A stretch of 64,000 nt of DNA, from contig JAGALK010000001.1 of assembly GCA_017625255.1 (NCBI GenBank), positions 1 through 64,000 on the forward strand. The letters run 5' to 3'. The first letter of the stretch is position 1, and every line of letters starts with the position of its first letter. Source of the stretch: Lachnospiraceae bacterium. Lineage in GTDB: Bacteria > Bacillota > Clostridia > Lachnospirales > Lachnospiraceae. The notes beneath the pieces were generated by a model, which saw nothing but the letters and a program-made list of their open reading frames with translations, had not been told where the DNA came from and did no database searches. Below are positions 35,453 through 43,752 of the stretch, in pieces. A program made the position numbers and the translations under genes.

Positions 35453-36238
35453 ATGGCACGGTACTATCTTAATCGCGGTATCATTCTTGAACAAGTTATA
35501 GTTTCCCTTATACATGACTATCTGGAAGCCATAGACGCAGATAATCTTTATCAGAATTTCCACATCGAAGCAACAAACAGACACCCTTTTGCAAGTCTTT
35601 ATCTGCATAACACAAAGACTGTAGCAGACAGTTTCCCTTCAATAACAGTTACAACGGCAACGGACGACAAAACACCCGCTCTGGAAGAATTGAAAGCATG
35701 GGTAACGCCTGTTGCTTTTACTGATGAAGATATTGACGATTGGGCAAGCAACACATACGACAGCGATTTCAAAGATTCAAACGGACATATTGTAAAAGCG
35801 GGTAAGAAGATTCCGGGCTTATGTGCGGTTACTTCAAAAGATGTTATCAAAGAATTAAAAAAGGTCACAAAAAAACAGGGCGAAGTTTACGGAAATAAGA
35901 TTGAGATACGAAGAACAGACAGAATTTCCGTTGAAATCTGGGCTGACAATGAGCAGGTAAAAAACGAAGTTTACGAAGTCTTACGGCTTTTTATTGCCGG
36001 GGATTTAAGGCAGATTCTTTCCGAAAGATATAACTTTTTCGACCCGCTTATTGACGATGGAAGCGTACACGGTCAGCGAAGCAATAACTACAACATGGAT
36101 TTTGACATTGCACTTTCCGGGGCAATGATAACTTTTGAGGTGAATTATCTTATCGCGCAAGTCGTACTCGACACCGACAAGGCAAAGATAAGTCAAGATA
36201 TAGAAGCGGAGGCACATAACTATGTCAAACACAACTAA
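35453..36238 (+). CDS. Hypothetical tail protein (tail terminator-like position)
   Basis: 261 residues starting MARYYLNRGIILEQ; an upstream in-frame ATG lies within the terminator hairpin and is unlikely. Mixed alpha/beta composition with strands RISVEIWADNEQ and DFDIALSGAMITFEVNY. The location immediately before the sheath gene is where tail-terminator proteins are encoded in many myophages; that is inference only. Overlaps the next gene by 17 bases. Confidence 0.6.
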   Translation: MARYYLNRGIILEQVIVSLIHDYLEAIDADNLYQNFHIEATNRHPFASLYLHNTKTVADSFPSITVTTATDDKTPALEELKAWVTPVAFTDEDIDDWASNTYDSDFKDSNGHIVKAGKKIPGLCAVTSKDVIKELKKVTKKQGEVYGNKIEIRRTDRISVEIWADNEQVKNEVYEVLRLFIAGDLRQILSERYNFFDPLIDDGSVHGQRSNNYNMDFDIALSGAMITFEVNYLIAQVVLDTDKAKISQDIEAEAHNYVKHN

Positions 36239-36431
36239 GGCAGATAACGCCACCAGCACGACAACAACTCCGAAAAAAGAGAAAAAAATGGGTGTTGTGC
36301 GTTTTCTGCAAAAGAATCCGCAGAAAAGCGGAATTGAGGCAATACTGAAATGCGAATACGCAGCAGTATCGAAAACAGAAACAGAGTGGAAAGCGATTGT
36401 TGACCAGCTCTTGAGTACAAAAGTAAGGTAG
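36222..36431 (+). CDS. Small hypothetical protein
   Basis: 69 residues with a Thr/Lys-rich, disordered N-terminus and a basic helical remainder (VVRFLQKNPQKSGIEAILKC). GCGGAGG lies 7 bases before the ATG, inside the previous gene. It ends 10 bases before the sheath gene. No family recognised. Confidence 0.6.
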   Translation: MSNTTKADNATSTTTTPKKEKKMGVVRFLQKNPQKSGIEAILKCEYAAVSKTETEWKAIVDQLLSTKVR

Positions 36432-36441
36432 GAGGCAAAAA

Positions 36442-38148
36442 ATGGGTGTAAGTCCAGCAGTATTTGAATCGGCGGGCAAAAAGACAGAACATCTTATTCC
36501 GGGCGTTTATACTCGTAGAAATACGGTTGCTGCAACTACCGGGCTTGGTAATGACAAGCTCGTAGTAATGGGTGTTTCAAGTGCGGGTAAACCGCGGACA
36601 CTTCTTAAATTCGCTACTCCGGCAGACGCAAAAAATGCTCTTCTCGGTGGTGAATTGCTCAACGGTGTTCTTCATGCGTTCAACGGCTCGAATGACTTTG
36701 TTCCGCAGCATGTTTACGGTTATATCGTAAACAGCAACACACAGGCAACACTTGTAATGAAAAACGGTGATAATCCAATTATCAATGTTAAGTCAAGTAT
36801 TTACGGTGTTCCTGCTAATCAGCTTAAACTCTGGCTGAAAAGCGGCTCAACAGGAAAGAAGCTGATGTATTCTTTCAAAGGAAACGAAGGAAGCATTGAT
36901 AACATCGAACGTCCTTCTTTCTCAATTATCTATAACGGTGACGGTACATCTCCAAAGTGTACAATCACATCTACAGGAATCAAACTTGAAGCATTGGGAG
37001 AGGGCAAGGCTGTTGATGTTTTTGAATTCGCTTGGACTGATATTGAAACCGTTTCTGAACTCGTTTCAAGAATCAACGACACAGACATTTACGCTGCAAC
37101 TCTTCTTGATTTAACAGAAGGTGCTGCAACAAAAGAGCTTGATGTTTGCTCTGCAACAGCTCTTTCTACAACCGCAACAAAGTTTTACAGCAATGTACAG
37201 GCTTTGATTGAAGCTCTGGAAAAAGTTCAGTACATCGGAAGCGGAAACGCAGAACTTGCAGAAAATGCAAGCCGTATCTTGCCGGACAACAATGACGGCT
37301 ATGTATATTTCAGCGGTGCAACAGCAGGCACTTCTACTGTAGGCGATTGGTCAGACGCTCTTGACGCTCTTGCAAAAGAGAAGATTCAGTCTATTACCAC
37401 ACCGTCAACAGACAAGAAAATCCATGTTCTTATTTCTAATCACTGTGCTTCTTGCAATACAGTTGCGCAGAAGAAAGAAAGAATGTTCCTTGTTGGTATG
37501 GCTTATGGCTCAACTCTGGAACAGGGAATTGCGGAAGCTGCTGAACTTAATTCAGAATACGGCTCTCTTGTCATTAACGGCATGAAAGCAAGCAACCCGC
37601 TGACAGGTGAAAGCGAATACATGAGCGGTGCATTGCTCGCTTGTAAAGCCGCAGGTATGGAAAACTCAATGGGTAGCGGTAATCCGCTGACAAATAAGGT
37701 AATCAAAGTAACCGAATTCACAGGTTCGGACGATTACGAAACAATGATTGCAAACGGTATTATGCCGTTCGGCAAGAATGATGATGATAACCTTGTTTGT
37801 ATTCGTGCCATGACTACATATCAGAGTGACAACCTTGCTCTGAACGAGCGTTCTTGTGTTCGCGAGGCTCTGTTCATGGATAGAGATTTCCGCGCTGCAT
37901 ATTCACGCAAAATCGGCACAAATGACGCGCCGGACGAGAGCGACATTAAGGGAATCCTTATTGCTCGCGCCGAAGAGTGGTACAAGTCGGGCTTGATTAC
38001 AAAGAACGACAAACAGGAAGATGTTTTCAACATCAGAGTTCGCTTTGACGCTGATAAAACTTATGTTGACTATGACAGATTCTTGCGTACTCCGAATAAC
38101 TTCATCTTCGGAACAAGCAACAATCTGCTCTACAAGAGCGAGGAGTAA
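36442..38148 (+). CDS. Contractile tail sheath protein
   Basis: 568 residues. The N-terminal PGVYTRRNT opening, the repeated small beta domains in the middle and the C-terminal DDDNLVCIRAMTTYQ / ERSCVREALFMDRDFRA / NIRVRFDADKTYVDYDRF arrangement are those of myophage sheath proteins. The polymer surrounds the tail tube and contracts to drive it through the envelope. The tube gene follows 3 bases after its stop, a standard pairing. Confidence 0.9.
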   Translation: MGVSPAVFESAGKKTEHLIPGVYTRRNTVAATTGLGNDKLVVMGVSSAGKPRTLLKFATPADAKNALLGGELLNGVLHAFNGSNDFVPQHVYGYIVNSNTQATLVMKNGDNPIINVKSSIYGVPANQLKLWLKSGSTGKKLMYSFKGNEGSIDNIERPSFSIIYNGDGTSPKCTITSTGIKLEALGEGKAVDVFEFAWTDIETVSELVSRINDTDIYAATLLDLTEGAATKELDVCSATALSTTATKFYSNVQALIEALEKVQYIGSGNAELAENASRILPDNNDGYVYFSGATAGTSTVGDWSDALDALAKEKIQSITTPSTDKKIHVLISNHCASCNTVAQKKERMFLVGMAYGSTLEQGIAEAAELNSEYGSLVINGMKASNPLTGESEYMSGALLACKAAGMENSMGSGNPLTNKVIKVTEFTGSDDYETMIANGIMPFGKNDDDNLVCIRAMTTYQSDNLALNERSCVREALFMDRDFRAAYSRKIGTNDAPDESDIKGILIARAEEWYKSGLITKNDKQEDVFNIRVRFDADKTYVDYDRFLRTPNNFIFGTSNNLLYKSEE

Positions 38149-38151
38149 CAA

Positions 38152-38658
38152 ATGGCAAATATTACGCAGAACGGAAACCTTATCACAAAAGGTACAGACT
38201 GTTATGTATATGTTGACTTTCAAGACGATTCCGGGGCTGGTGCAGAGAAAATCGGACTTTCTTCTGAATACAGCGCAACAAAGGACATGGAAGTTCAGAA
38301 AGCCAATGTATTGGGTGAAATCGTTCCTGTATCGGTTGATATTGTCGGTATCAATGCCACAATTCACCTTTCTGGACTTATCCCGGCAAAGAATGTTTCA
38401 AGCGAATATTATACAGACGGAAAGAGCGTCAAAAACTTCAACCCGGATGCGAAGAAAATCATTTCCGGCGAAAACGGCGCAAAAATCCCTTATATCTGCT
38501 TGAAAGACAAGAAAAGCGGCTCAATTATCGGTTACGGTACATGGGGCGTTCCTTCGCGCTATTCAGAAAACACACAGGGTAAAAACTATGTGCAGGTTTC
38601 TGTAGACATTCAGCTTGTGGACTACAAGAACGGTGCGGACTACGAGCAGGTATTGTAA
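38152..38658 (+). CDS. Tail tube protein
   Basis: 168 residues, length typical of gp19-like tube proteins, ATG after GAGGAG at the end of the sheath gene. Strands ITKGTDCYVYVDFQ, MEVQKANVLGEIVPVSVDIV and YVQVSVDIQLVDYKNG make up the beta-barrel of the hexameric tube ring. A terminator hairpin follows the stop. Confidence 0.87.
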   Translation: MANITQNGNLITKGTDCYVYVDFQDDSGAGAEKIGLSSEYSATKDMEVQKANVLGEIVPVSVDIVGINATIHLSGLIPAKNVSSEYYTDGKSVKNFNPDAKKIISGENGAKIPYICLKDKKSGSIIGYGTWGVPSRYSENTQGKNYVQVSVDIQLVDYKNGADYEQVL

Positions 38659-38665
38659 CGAATAA

Positions 38666-38711
38666 AAGGCAGGGCGTTGAAATATATGCCCTGTCTTAAA
38701 ACCTTTTTTTT
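38666..38711 (+). terminator. Intrinsic terminator after the tube gene
   Basis: Stem AAGGCAGGGC (38666-38675) with GCCCTGTCTT (38688-38697), one G-U pair, then AAAACC and eight T. The T-run begins 6 bases after the stem, so termination may be partial; it would lower chaperone expression below that of sheath and tube. Confidence 0.65.
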
Positions 38712-38723
38712 GGGAGTAACTAA

Positions 38724-39266
38724 ATGGCTAAAGCAGACGAAAAAGAATTTGAAATCTCTGACGAAATCGTAGAGAAAGAAGAAGAGAGTACAGAACAGCA
38801 GAAAGATGATATTTTCTATGCTATCATCTTGGGAAAACAGATAACAAAGACTATCCACACTTCACGCGGCGACTTTGTTGTGAAATTCCCGAAAGAAAAA
38901 GACAGAACGGCTATTGATTTGCTGGAAGCAAGCAGAAGGGGCGGTGTACCTGTAGAAAGTTTCACTCCGGCTGCAAACAGCAGATTGAATGAGATTGCGA
39001 CACTTGATATTGTCGTAATTGACGGTGCAGATTGGTATAAAGCTGCAAAACAGAGAAACAAAAACTTTTCATGGGGGGATATGCCAGATACGGAATTCGT
39101 TGATTCGCTTTTCGTTGAGGCATGGACATTTTTTCAGAAAGTGCAGTCAATGTTTTCAGACAATAAAGAATCAGAAAATACAGAAAAGGCTCACAAAAAA
39201 GACATTTCTGAAACTGTGGGCGGCGGTTTATTTTCGGGTTCTGCCACAACAGGTAAACGCGATTGA
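38724..39266 (+). CDS. Tail assembly chaperone, unshifted product
   Basis: 180 residues with an acidic helical N-terminus and the strand RGDFVVKFPKEKDRTAID near 50-70, as in gpG-like chaperones of myophages. The final part is read in two frames (see 39235-39456). The chaperone coats the tape measure during tail assembly. ATG after GGGAGTAACTAA. Confidence 0.78.
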   Translation: MAKADEKEFEISDEIVEKEEESTEQQKDDIFYAIILGKQITKTIHTSRGDFVVKFPKEKDRTAIDLLEASRRGGVPVESFTPAANSRLNEIATLDIVVIDGADWYKAAKQRNKNFSWGDMPDTEFVDSLFVEAWTFFQKVQSMFSDNKESENTEKAHKKDISETVGGGLFSGSATTGKRD

Positions 39267-39456
39267 CGAGGATTATCTGGAACTTGTATATAACTTTGCG
39301 AACACCTACACAGAAGAGGGAATTCGTGAATGGTACAGGGATATAAACAAGGAAGATTCAGCCACAGAGGATTCAACGGATAATCTGCTTGATTTGGGTT
39401 ATACTTGGAAAGAAATTCTTGAAATGCAGGGTACGGATAATCAAGAAAACGAATAA
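39235..39456 (+). CDS. Frameshift extension of the tail chaperone (gpGT-like)
   Basis: This frame continues the chaperone reading with a conserved-looking region: IDEDYLELVYNFANTY, EGIREWYRDI, DLGYTWKEILEMQG. It lacks its own ribosome site and overlaps the end of the chaperone frame, so it is expected to be made by a programmed +1 (or -2) frameshift. A TTT-TCG site at 39231-39236 allows tRNA-Phe to re-pair at +1; fused at that point the product would have 243 residues. The exact slip site is not proven. Phage Mu is the known precedent for a non -1 shift (-2) in this gene pair. Confidence 0.7.
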   Translation, partial: RVLPQQVNAIDEDYLELVYNFANTYTEEGIREWYRDINKEDSATEDSTDNLLDLGYTWKEILEMQGTDNQENE

Positions 39457-39459
39457 ATC

Positions 39460-39490
39460 AAACGGTCGGTTTTGCGCTGACCGTTTTTTT
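39460..39490 (+). terminator. Terminator at convergent operon ends
   Basis: Stem AAACGGTC (39460-39467) with GACCGTTT (39479-39486), followed by TTTT. The minus-strand block ends at 39497, and the reverse strand also shows a T-rich stretch, so the hairpin probably serves both directions. Confidence 0.8.
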
Positions 39491-39496
39491 TATCTT

Positions 39497-39802
39497 CTAT
39501 TTATAATAGGCAAGTTTGCAAAGCGATTCTATTTTTTTATAGGCTTCTTTATATTTATCGCCTGTAAAATACTTCTCTGTATCGTGAGCCATAAAGTAAT
39601 CAGCAAGTTCTTCTATCTGGGCTGAATTGATTGCTTTCCATTCTTCAAAATCAGATGAAGAAAGAATTTCGTCACACCATAATTTTACATCAGCCTGCAG
39701 ACAGTTATAACCTGTAATTTCCTTACATTTTTTACAATCCATATCCATAGAGCAAACATAACCGTTTTCTTTGAATTTCTTTGCGAGGTCAATTTTTGTC
39801 AT
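39497..39802 (-). CDS. Hypothetical protein with cysteine cluster
   Basis: 101 residues; start taken at the ATG 9 bases after GCAGGAGAA. Contains DMDCKKCKEITGYNC (CxxC plus further cysteine) and a charged helical rest. Last gene of the reversed accessory operon. No family recognised. Confidence 0.6.
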   Translation of the reverse strand: MTKIDLAKKFKENGYVCSMDMDCKKCKEITGYNCLQADVKLWCDEILSSSDFEEWKAINSAQIEELADYFMAHDTEKYFTGDKYKEAYKKIESLCKLAYYK

Positions 39803-39974
39803 TTTGTTTTTCTCCTGCAATCAGTTCTAGCTTTTTTATCTGGTGTTTGTAGTACATTATTCTAAGAGGTCTTAGAAACATATCCCAAGCAAAACCGCGA
39901 TTCCTCAAAAAACGGATTATCATATTTAGTAATTTAATTTCATCTTTCGCTTCTGCTGGTGTGAAACTACGCAT
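39789..39974 (-). CDS. Small basic hypothetical protein
   Basis: 61 residues starting MRSFTPAEAKDEIKLLNMII; the GGAGGAGAA site before this ATG favours it over the ATG 12 bases upstream, which lies inside the ribosome site. One amphipathic and one hydrophobic segment (MIIRFLRNRGFAWDMFL). Overlaps both neighbours by a few bases. Confidence 0.55.
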   Translation of the reverse strand: MRSFTPAEAKDEIKLLNMIIRFLRNRGFAWDMFLRPLRIMYYKHQIKKLELIAGEKQNDKN

Positions 39975-40179
39975 TTTCTCCTCCATTATCTAAAATAATT
40001 GCTTTTGGATTATTCTTATAAGTTCCGTTTATCCGGCTTCTTATAATTCTTTCGCCGCGTTCATCTTCTTGTTCCTTCAAGACATCTGCAATATATTCTG
40101 CATACGCCTTGAACTTTACTTCGTCTTTTTCATAATGAGCTTCAATAAGTTTTCCGATTGTAACAGTACTAATTTTCAT
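39967..40179 (-). CDS. Hypothetical protein
   Basis: 70 residues (MKISTVTIGKLIEAHYEKDE ...), helical, with AAAGGAAACAACA before the ATG. The helix pair with YAEYIADVLKEQEDERGERI recalls short N-terminal modules of some phage AAA ATPases, but no ATPase is attached here. Function unknown. Confidence 0.55.
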   Translation of the reverse strand: MKISTVTIGKLIEAHYEKDEVKFKAYAEYIADVLKEQEDERGERIIRSRINGTYKNNPKAIILDNGGENA

Positions 40180-40565
40180 TGTTGTTTCCTTTTCGGTTGA
40201 TTTCTCATATTTAAATTTTTAATGTGTACAGGGAAGTCGATTTTTCCTTCTAGGTACATAAGACATTCGCTGCTGGTTAGATACCTGTATAAATCCTTTG
40301 CCATCATTGATATATCTCTCACTGTTTGTAATTTCCATTCTGAACAGTTTGAATATAAGCCATTGATTATGTCAAGATTTTCAAAAATTGTTTTAGAAAG
40401 TAAATAGACGGTTGAAAAGTTGTTTTTTTCTAAAGGTAGTTCTTCTATAATCTGATGATGCAACTTGTTTCTTTGTTCTTCAAGAGCGTAGGGCGTTTTT
40501 TCCATGCCTATATCTTGAATATCTTTGAGAGTGTATAGATAGTTTTGTAATAAGTCATACAACAT
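40176..40565 (-). CDS. Hypothetical helical protein
   Basis: 129 residues, mainly helical, with a Lys/Arg-rich tail (RNQPKRKQQ). The stop overlaps the next start by 4 bases, marking an operon. No ribosome site of good quality and no recognised family. Confidence 0.6.
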   Translation of the reverse strand: MLYDLLQNYLYTLKDIQDIGMEKTPYALEEQRNKLHHQIIEELPLEKNNFSTVYLLSKTIFENLDIINGLYSNCSEWKLQTVRDISMMAKDLYRYLTSSECLMYLEGKIDFPVHIKNLNMRNQPKRKQQ

Positions 40566-40575
40566 TCAGCAGTCC

Positions 40576-41007
40576 TTAGAGCTTAAATCTCGTTGTTATA
40601 AATTTCTTGAAAGCAATCAATCTTTCTTTAAAATCAGATTCGCTTATGCTATGTAAATGTTCCATTACGCAATCTGGAGTGATTGCTAAATTCCATGTCA
40701 TTACAGAGAATTCGGGGGTTATAAGGTTTTCAAAATAAGCCAAATCTATTTTCAAATGAAACGCATTGAATTTGCTGTCATAAGTGACTTCACACTTATC
40801 AGTCCATTGAAAATAGACATTAGTGAAGCCGTCTATGCGTTCAATACGATAGAGGTAGAAATTGCCTTTTTCCATTTTCATAATACTTGCAATTTCTTTC
40901 AGCCTAATTTTTTCAAGGCTATTGTTTATTTCTTCAAGTCTGGTATTGATTCGGTCTTTTTCTTCAATAAGCCTGTCAATCTCTTTTTTGTCTTTTTCTT
41001 CAAGCAT
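40576..41007 (-). CDS. Hypothetical protein with N-terminal coiled coil
   Basis: 143 residues. The first 45 form a heptad-rich coiled coil (KKEIDRLIEEKDRINTRLEE), the rest a strand-rich domain (NFYLYRIERIDGFTNVYFQW). GGAGG precedes the ATG. No family recognised. Confidence 0.6.
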   Translation of the reverse strand: MLEEKDKKEIDRLIEEKDRINTRLEEINNSLEKIRLKEIASIMKMEKGNFYLYRIERIDGFTNVYFQWTDKCEVTYDSKFNAFHLKIDLAYFENLITPEFSVMTWNLAITPDCVMEHLHSISESDFKERLIAFKKFITTRFKL

Positions 41008-41021
41008 ATTTCTATTCCTCC

Positions 41022-41204
41022 TTAACCTAAATAGTAATCCTCTGATTCTTCCATGCAGTCTATTAAGTCACTTAAAAACGGATATTCTTTCATCCTGTTT
41101 TCTTTTGCCATTTGTACGAAAGCCGGAAGCTCAACAAACAGGGTGTTTTTCAATCCGACACAGCGGATATAAAAGCGAAGTGATTTAAAAAAGCGTTTTA
41201 ACAT
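41022..41204 (-). CDS. Small hypothetical protein
   Basis: 60 residues (MLKRFFKSLRFYIRCVGLKN ...), basic aromatic N-terminus and acidic C-terminus (EESEDYYLG), AAGGAGATTGAACT before the ATG. Possible membrane-surface peptide; no family recognised. Confidence 0.55.
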   Translation of the reverse strand: MLKRFFKSLRFYIRCVGLKNTLFVELPAFVQMAKENRMKEYPFLSDLIDCMEESEDYYLG

Positions 41205-41207
41205 AGT

Positions 41208-41366
41208 TCAATCTCCTTTTAATTCTTCTTCATCAAGTTCAATGAACATCTTCCAAGTTTTTACTATTCCTCTCACTCCACCAACAACAAAACTTATCGG
41301 CATAGTAATAAAATAAACAGGAAAGGCAATACATTTAGCAAGAATGATTTTTGTTTTTGTTGTCAT
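41208..41366 (-). CDS. Small membrane protein
   Basis: 52 residues starting MTTKTKIILAKCIAFPVYFI with one predicted membrane span (about 7-31), then a short soluble tail ending DEEELKGD. GCGAGGTATAAA precedes the ATG. It fits the gap between its neighbours exactly, ending just before the start of the 60-residue gene. Role unknown. Confidence 0.6.
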   Translation of the reverse strand: MTTKTKIILAKCIAFPVYFITMPISFVVGGVRGIVKTWKMFIELDEEELKGD

Positions 41367-41378
41367 TTTATACCTCGC

Positions 41379-41933
41379 TTAGAAAGCTCTTCTGAAAATG
41401 GGATCATCAGCGGGCTTCCATTCTTTGTAATTTACCCATTTTCTTTGGATTGCCGAGAATCTATCGGCAACTAGAATTTTACCGTTTATAAAACAATATA
41501 AGCGATTATGAATAAGATTCTTGGATTTTTCACTATACTGCATAAGGTTACGAACAGACCTGTTCCAAATATCCAAATCTTCTTTATCTTTGATTGATAA
41601 TGAAACGCCATCGACATAATTCAGAGTTCCGTTTACAAGAAAAAGATAACCTGCAAACTCTTTGACATTACCATAAACAATTACATTTTCTATATTCGGA
41701 TAATGTTCTTTGTAATATTTTGCCAGGGCATCCACATTGCAGAATTCAAAAGGTTCTCCACCTGTAAGGAACAGTGTTTCACAGTCCTTTAATTCATCTT
41801 CCGTAACAAGTGGAATATCATCTAAAGAATAACATTTATTGCAGCAATTAGGGCAATGTCTTGAACAGAGATTTGTTACCATAAGATGTATTTTCTTTGA
41901 TGTTTCTTCTGTCTTTTCGTTTAAGATACTCAT
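41379..41933 (-). CDS. Compact radical SAM protein
   Basis: 184 residues with the [4Fe-4S] motif CSRHCPNC (C23, C27, C30), and LFLTGGEPF at 54-62, the SAM-binding GGEP motif. The size is close to minimal radical SAM enzymes such as NrdG activases and QueE-like synthases, but the C-terminal half is not typical for either (ends WKPADDPIFRRAF). No other 7-deazaguanine or anaerobic reductase gene is present in the window, so the substrate is open. A strictly anaerobic host would suit it. Confidence 0.78.
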   Translation of the reverse strand: MSILNEKTEETSKKIHLMVTNLCSRHCPNCCNKCYSLDDIPLVTEDELKDCETLFLTGGEPFEFCNVDALAKYYKEHYPNIENVIVYGNVKEFAGYLFLVNGTLNYVDGVSLSIKDKEDLDIWNRSVRNLMQYSEKSKNLIHNRLYCFINGKILVADRFSAIQRKWVNYKEWKPADDPIFRRAF

Positions 41934-42275
41934 TTATTTCACCTCATTCAGAAAGGCTTGTGCTAAATCCATGCTGTCTTTAATTTGTATGTTATTTTCA
42001 TAATCAATTCTGCCTTGTATTATAAAGTATAAATCGCGAATTATATTTTCTGCTTTATTGAGTTTTTCCTTTACGAATGAATCAAGTTTTACAGGCTGTA
42101 GAAACTTTGTGTAAAAGAAGCCGGAAAAACCTTCAAGAAATACAACTTCTATACCAGCCTCACATTTGAAACTGTCGGTACGGCAAGTCCAGACCTTACC
42201 TAAATTCTTTCCTTTTGATTCTAGGCAAGTGTGCATTACAACCTTGTCGCCCTTTTTAAGTTTTATTTCGCTCAT
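41934..42275 (-). CDS. Hypothetical protein with small barrel N-terminus
   Basis: 113 residues. The first 60 (KKGDKVVMHTCLESKGKNLG ... FLEGFSGFF) look like an SH3/KOW-like barrel known from small phage proteins; the rest is a helix pair. GAGGAAAT precedes the ATG; the stop directly abuts the radical SAM start. Function unknown. Confidence 0.6.
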   Translation of the reverse strand: MSEIKLKKGDKVVMHTCLESKGKNLGKVWTCRTDSFKCEAGIEVVFLEGFSGFFYTKFLQPVKLDSFVKEKLNKAENIIRDLYFIIQGRIDYENNIQIKDSMDLAQAFLNEVK

Positions 42276-42308
42276 ATTTCCTCGCTTTTTCAGTTGTTAA
42301 GTAATCCT

Positions 42309-42782
42309 TTACAACTGACTTTTATTTGAATTAAGAAAATCCACGGTATTCTTTAGAATATCTTTCACTTCGTCAGAATAGCCGAATCTGCTTTGATTGA
42401 TTTCGATTGACCTGTAGATATTGCCGTCTGCATGGCGTTCTGAACTTGCTTTCCAATCACAGAGCATTTCCAGAAGGTCAAGCAATGTCATGTCTTTTAT
42501 GCCGTTTGCGAAATGTTCCGGGTGGTGTCTGTTATTCTTGTAGTGAATATCAAGAGCAGGTTTTAGTCCGGCAAGAAAACTTTTGTATTCCTCGCTTCCA
42601 TAGGTGCAATGCTTCAATTTTGGCGTGTATTCATCAAACATTGCTTTTTCTGTTTTATCATGGATTTTGTCAAAATCATGTAGCTTTGCTTTTCTTGCAA
42701 GTTCTTTCTTGCAGATATTGAGGTAATGTGAAACTCGCTTAATGTGCTTTTTCGTGTCCTTTTTGCTGTCGTATTTATTCAT
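42309..42782 (-). CDS. DUF5662 family protein (HD-like)
   Basis: 157 residues matching the DUF5662 phage family: KLHDFDKI near 35, DIHYKNNRHHPEHF near 85 and MTLLDLLEMLCDWKAS. The repeated H/HD residues suggest a metal-dependent phosphohydrolase related to HD domains; the substrate is not known. AAAGGAGATAAAAGCT precedes the ATG. Confidence 0.78.
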   Translation of the reverse strand: MNKYDSKKDTKKHIKRVSHYLNICKKELARKAKLHDFDKIHDKTEKAMFDEYTPKLKHCTYGSEEYKSFLAGLKPALDIHYKNNRHHPEHFANGIKDMTLLDLLEMLCDWKASSERHADGNIYRSIEINQSRFGYSDEVKDILKNTVDFLNSNKSQL

Positions 42783-42827
42783 AGCTTTTATCTCCTTTTA
42801 CTTTCTAAGATGTCACACTTTCAATGA

Positions 42828-43469
42828 CTATTTTTCTGAATCTTCAAGAAATTTCACGGAATCAGCTTTTATTGCTTCAATACCGATTTCGTGAATACGA
42901 GTTTCGACATAGGCATTAAATTCGGCTTTTGCTTTTGTAACAACGCCGTCCATATCCTCTTTAAAGCAATTCTTGATGTATGACATATTAGAGTTCATGT
43001 TATTCTTTACCCTGTTGATAAGGGTAGCTAGATTTTCGGCATTAGATTTATTCATTCTGCCTGTACTAAGTAAACCATCAAGAAGTTTTGCAATTTCCGA
43101 AAAATCTTCCTTAATATCATTGAAGTGTTGGTCAACTTCCCTGTCGTAAACTTTTATCATTTCAGTCGCTTTCGGTTCTGACATATGCTTACGCTCAACT
43201 TCTTTAATTGTGCAAGGTACGCCGTTAGTGTTACCGCTTGTGAGAAATTCTGCCCACTGAATAGGTGACATTTCAACTTCGATGATTTTATTATGCGGAG
43301 AATACCAGTTATGGTTAATTTCACGATTTTCAACGGCTCTGTGAATTCGAAGTCTTATTGGTGTGGTTGTCTTTACTTCCGTACCAAACAAATTCTGTGG
43401 AATTGAACAACACACTTTGCTCCAAGAAACCATGCCCATATAATCTTCTGATTTCTCATTTTCAAACAT
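42828..43469 (-). CDS. Hypothetical protein
   Basis: 213 residues; start at ATG after AAGGAGTGAAAATT (an upstream in-frame GTG lies within this site). The first 110 residues form a strand-rich domain (PIRLRIHRAVENREINHNWY, IIEVEMSPIQWAEFL), the rest a long helix pair. No family recognised with confidence. Confidence 0.62.
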   Translation of the reverse strand: MFENEKSEDYMGMVSWSKVCCSIPQNLFGTEVKTTTPIRLRIHRAVENREINHNWYSPHNKIIEVEMSPIQWAEFLTSGNTNGVPCTIKEVERKHMSEPKATEMIKVYDREVDQHFNDIKEDFSEIAKLLDGLLSTGRMNKSNAENLATLINRVKNNMNSNMSYIKNCFKEDMDGVVTKAKAEFNAYVETRIHEIGIEAIKADSVKFLEDSEK

Positions 43470-43497
43470 AATTTTCACTCCTTGTTTAAGACAGTTC

Positions 43498-43752
43498 TCA
43501 CTTCGTTTTTTCCTCTATTGGCTTAATTTCAAAACAGTCTTTCAGCACTTTCAATTCATTGATTAAACAATCAATGCTGTCCTTCATATTTTGTTTGCAC
43601 TCTTCTTCGGTTGCTCCGTAACAAACAATCCTTATTGGTAAGAATGTTGTTAAAAATGGCAATTCACTAATATCAACATCAGATTCATAAGTAAGTTCGC
43701 AGCTTGAACTTCGTCCTTTACAGTCATTAGAAAAAGTTGCATAACGCTTCAT
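43498..43752 (-). CDS. Small hypothetical protein
   Basis: 84 residues (MKRYATFSNDCKGRSSSCEL ...) with a C-terminal helix YGATEEECKQNMKDSIDCLI. The helix style recalls HicB-type small proteins, but no HicA partner is present. Overlaps its upstream neighbour by 4 bases. Confidence 0.55.
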   Translation of the reverse strand: MKRYATFSNDCKGRSSSCELTYESDVDISELPFLTTFLPIRIVCYGATEEECKQNMKDSIDCLINELKVLKDCFEIKPIEEKTK

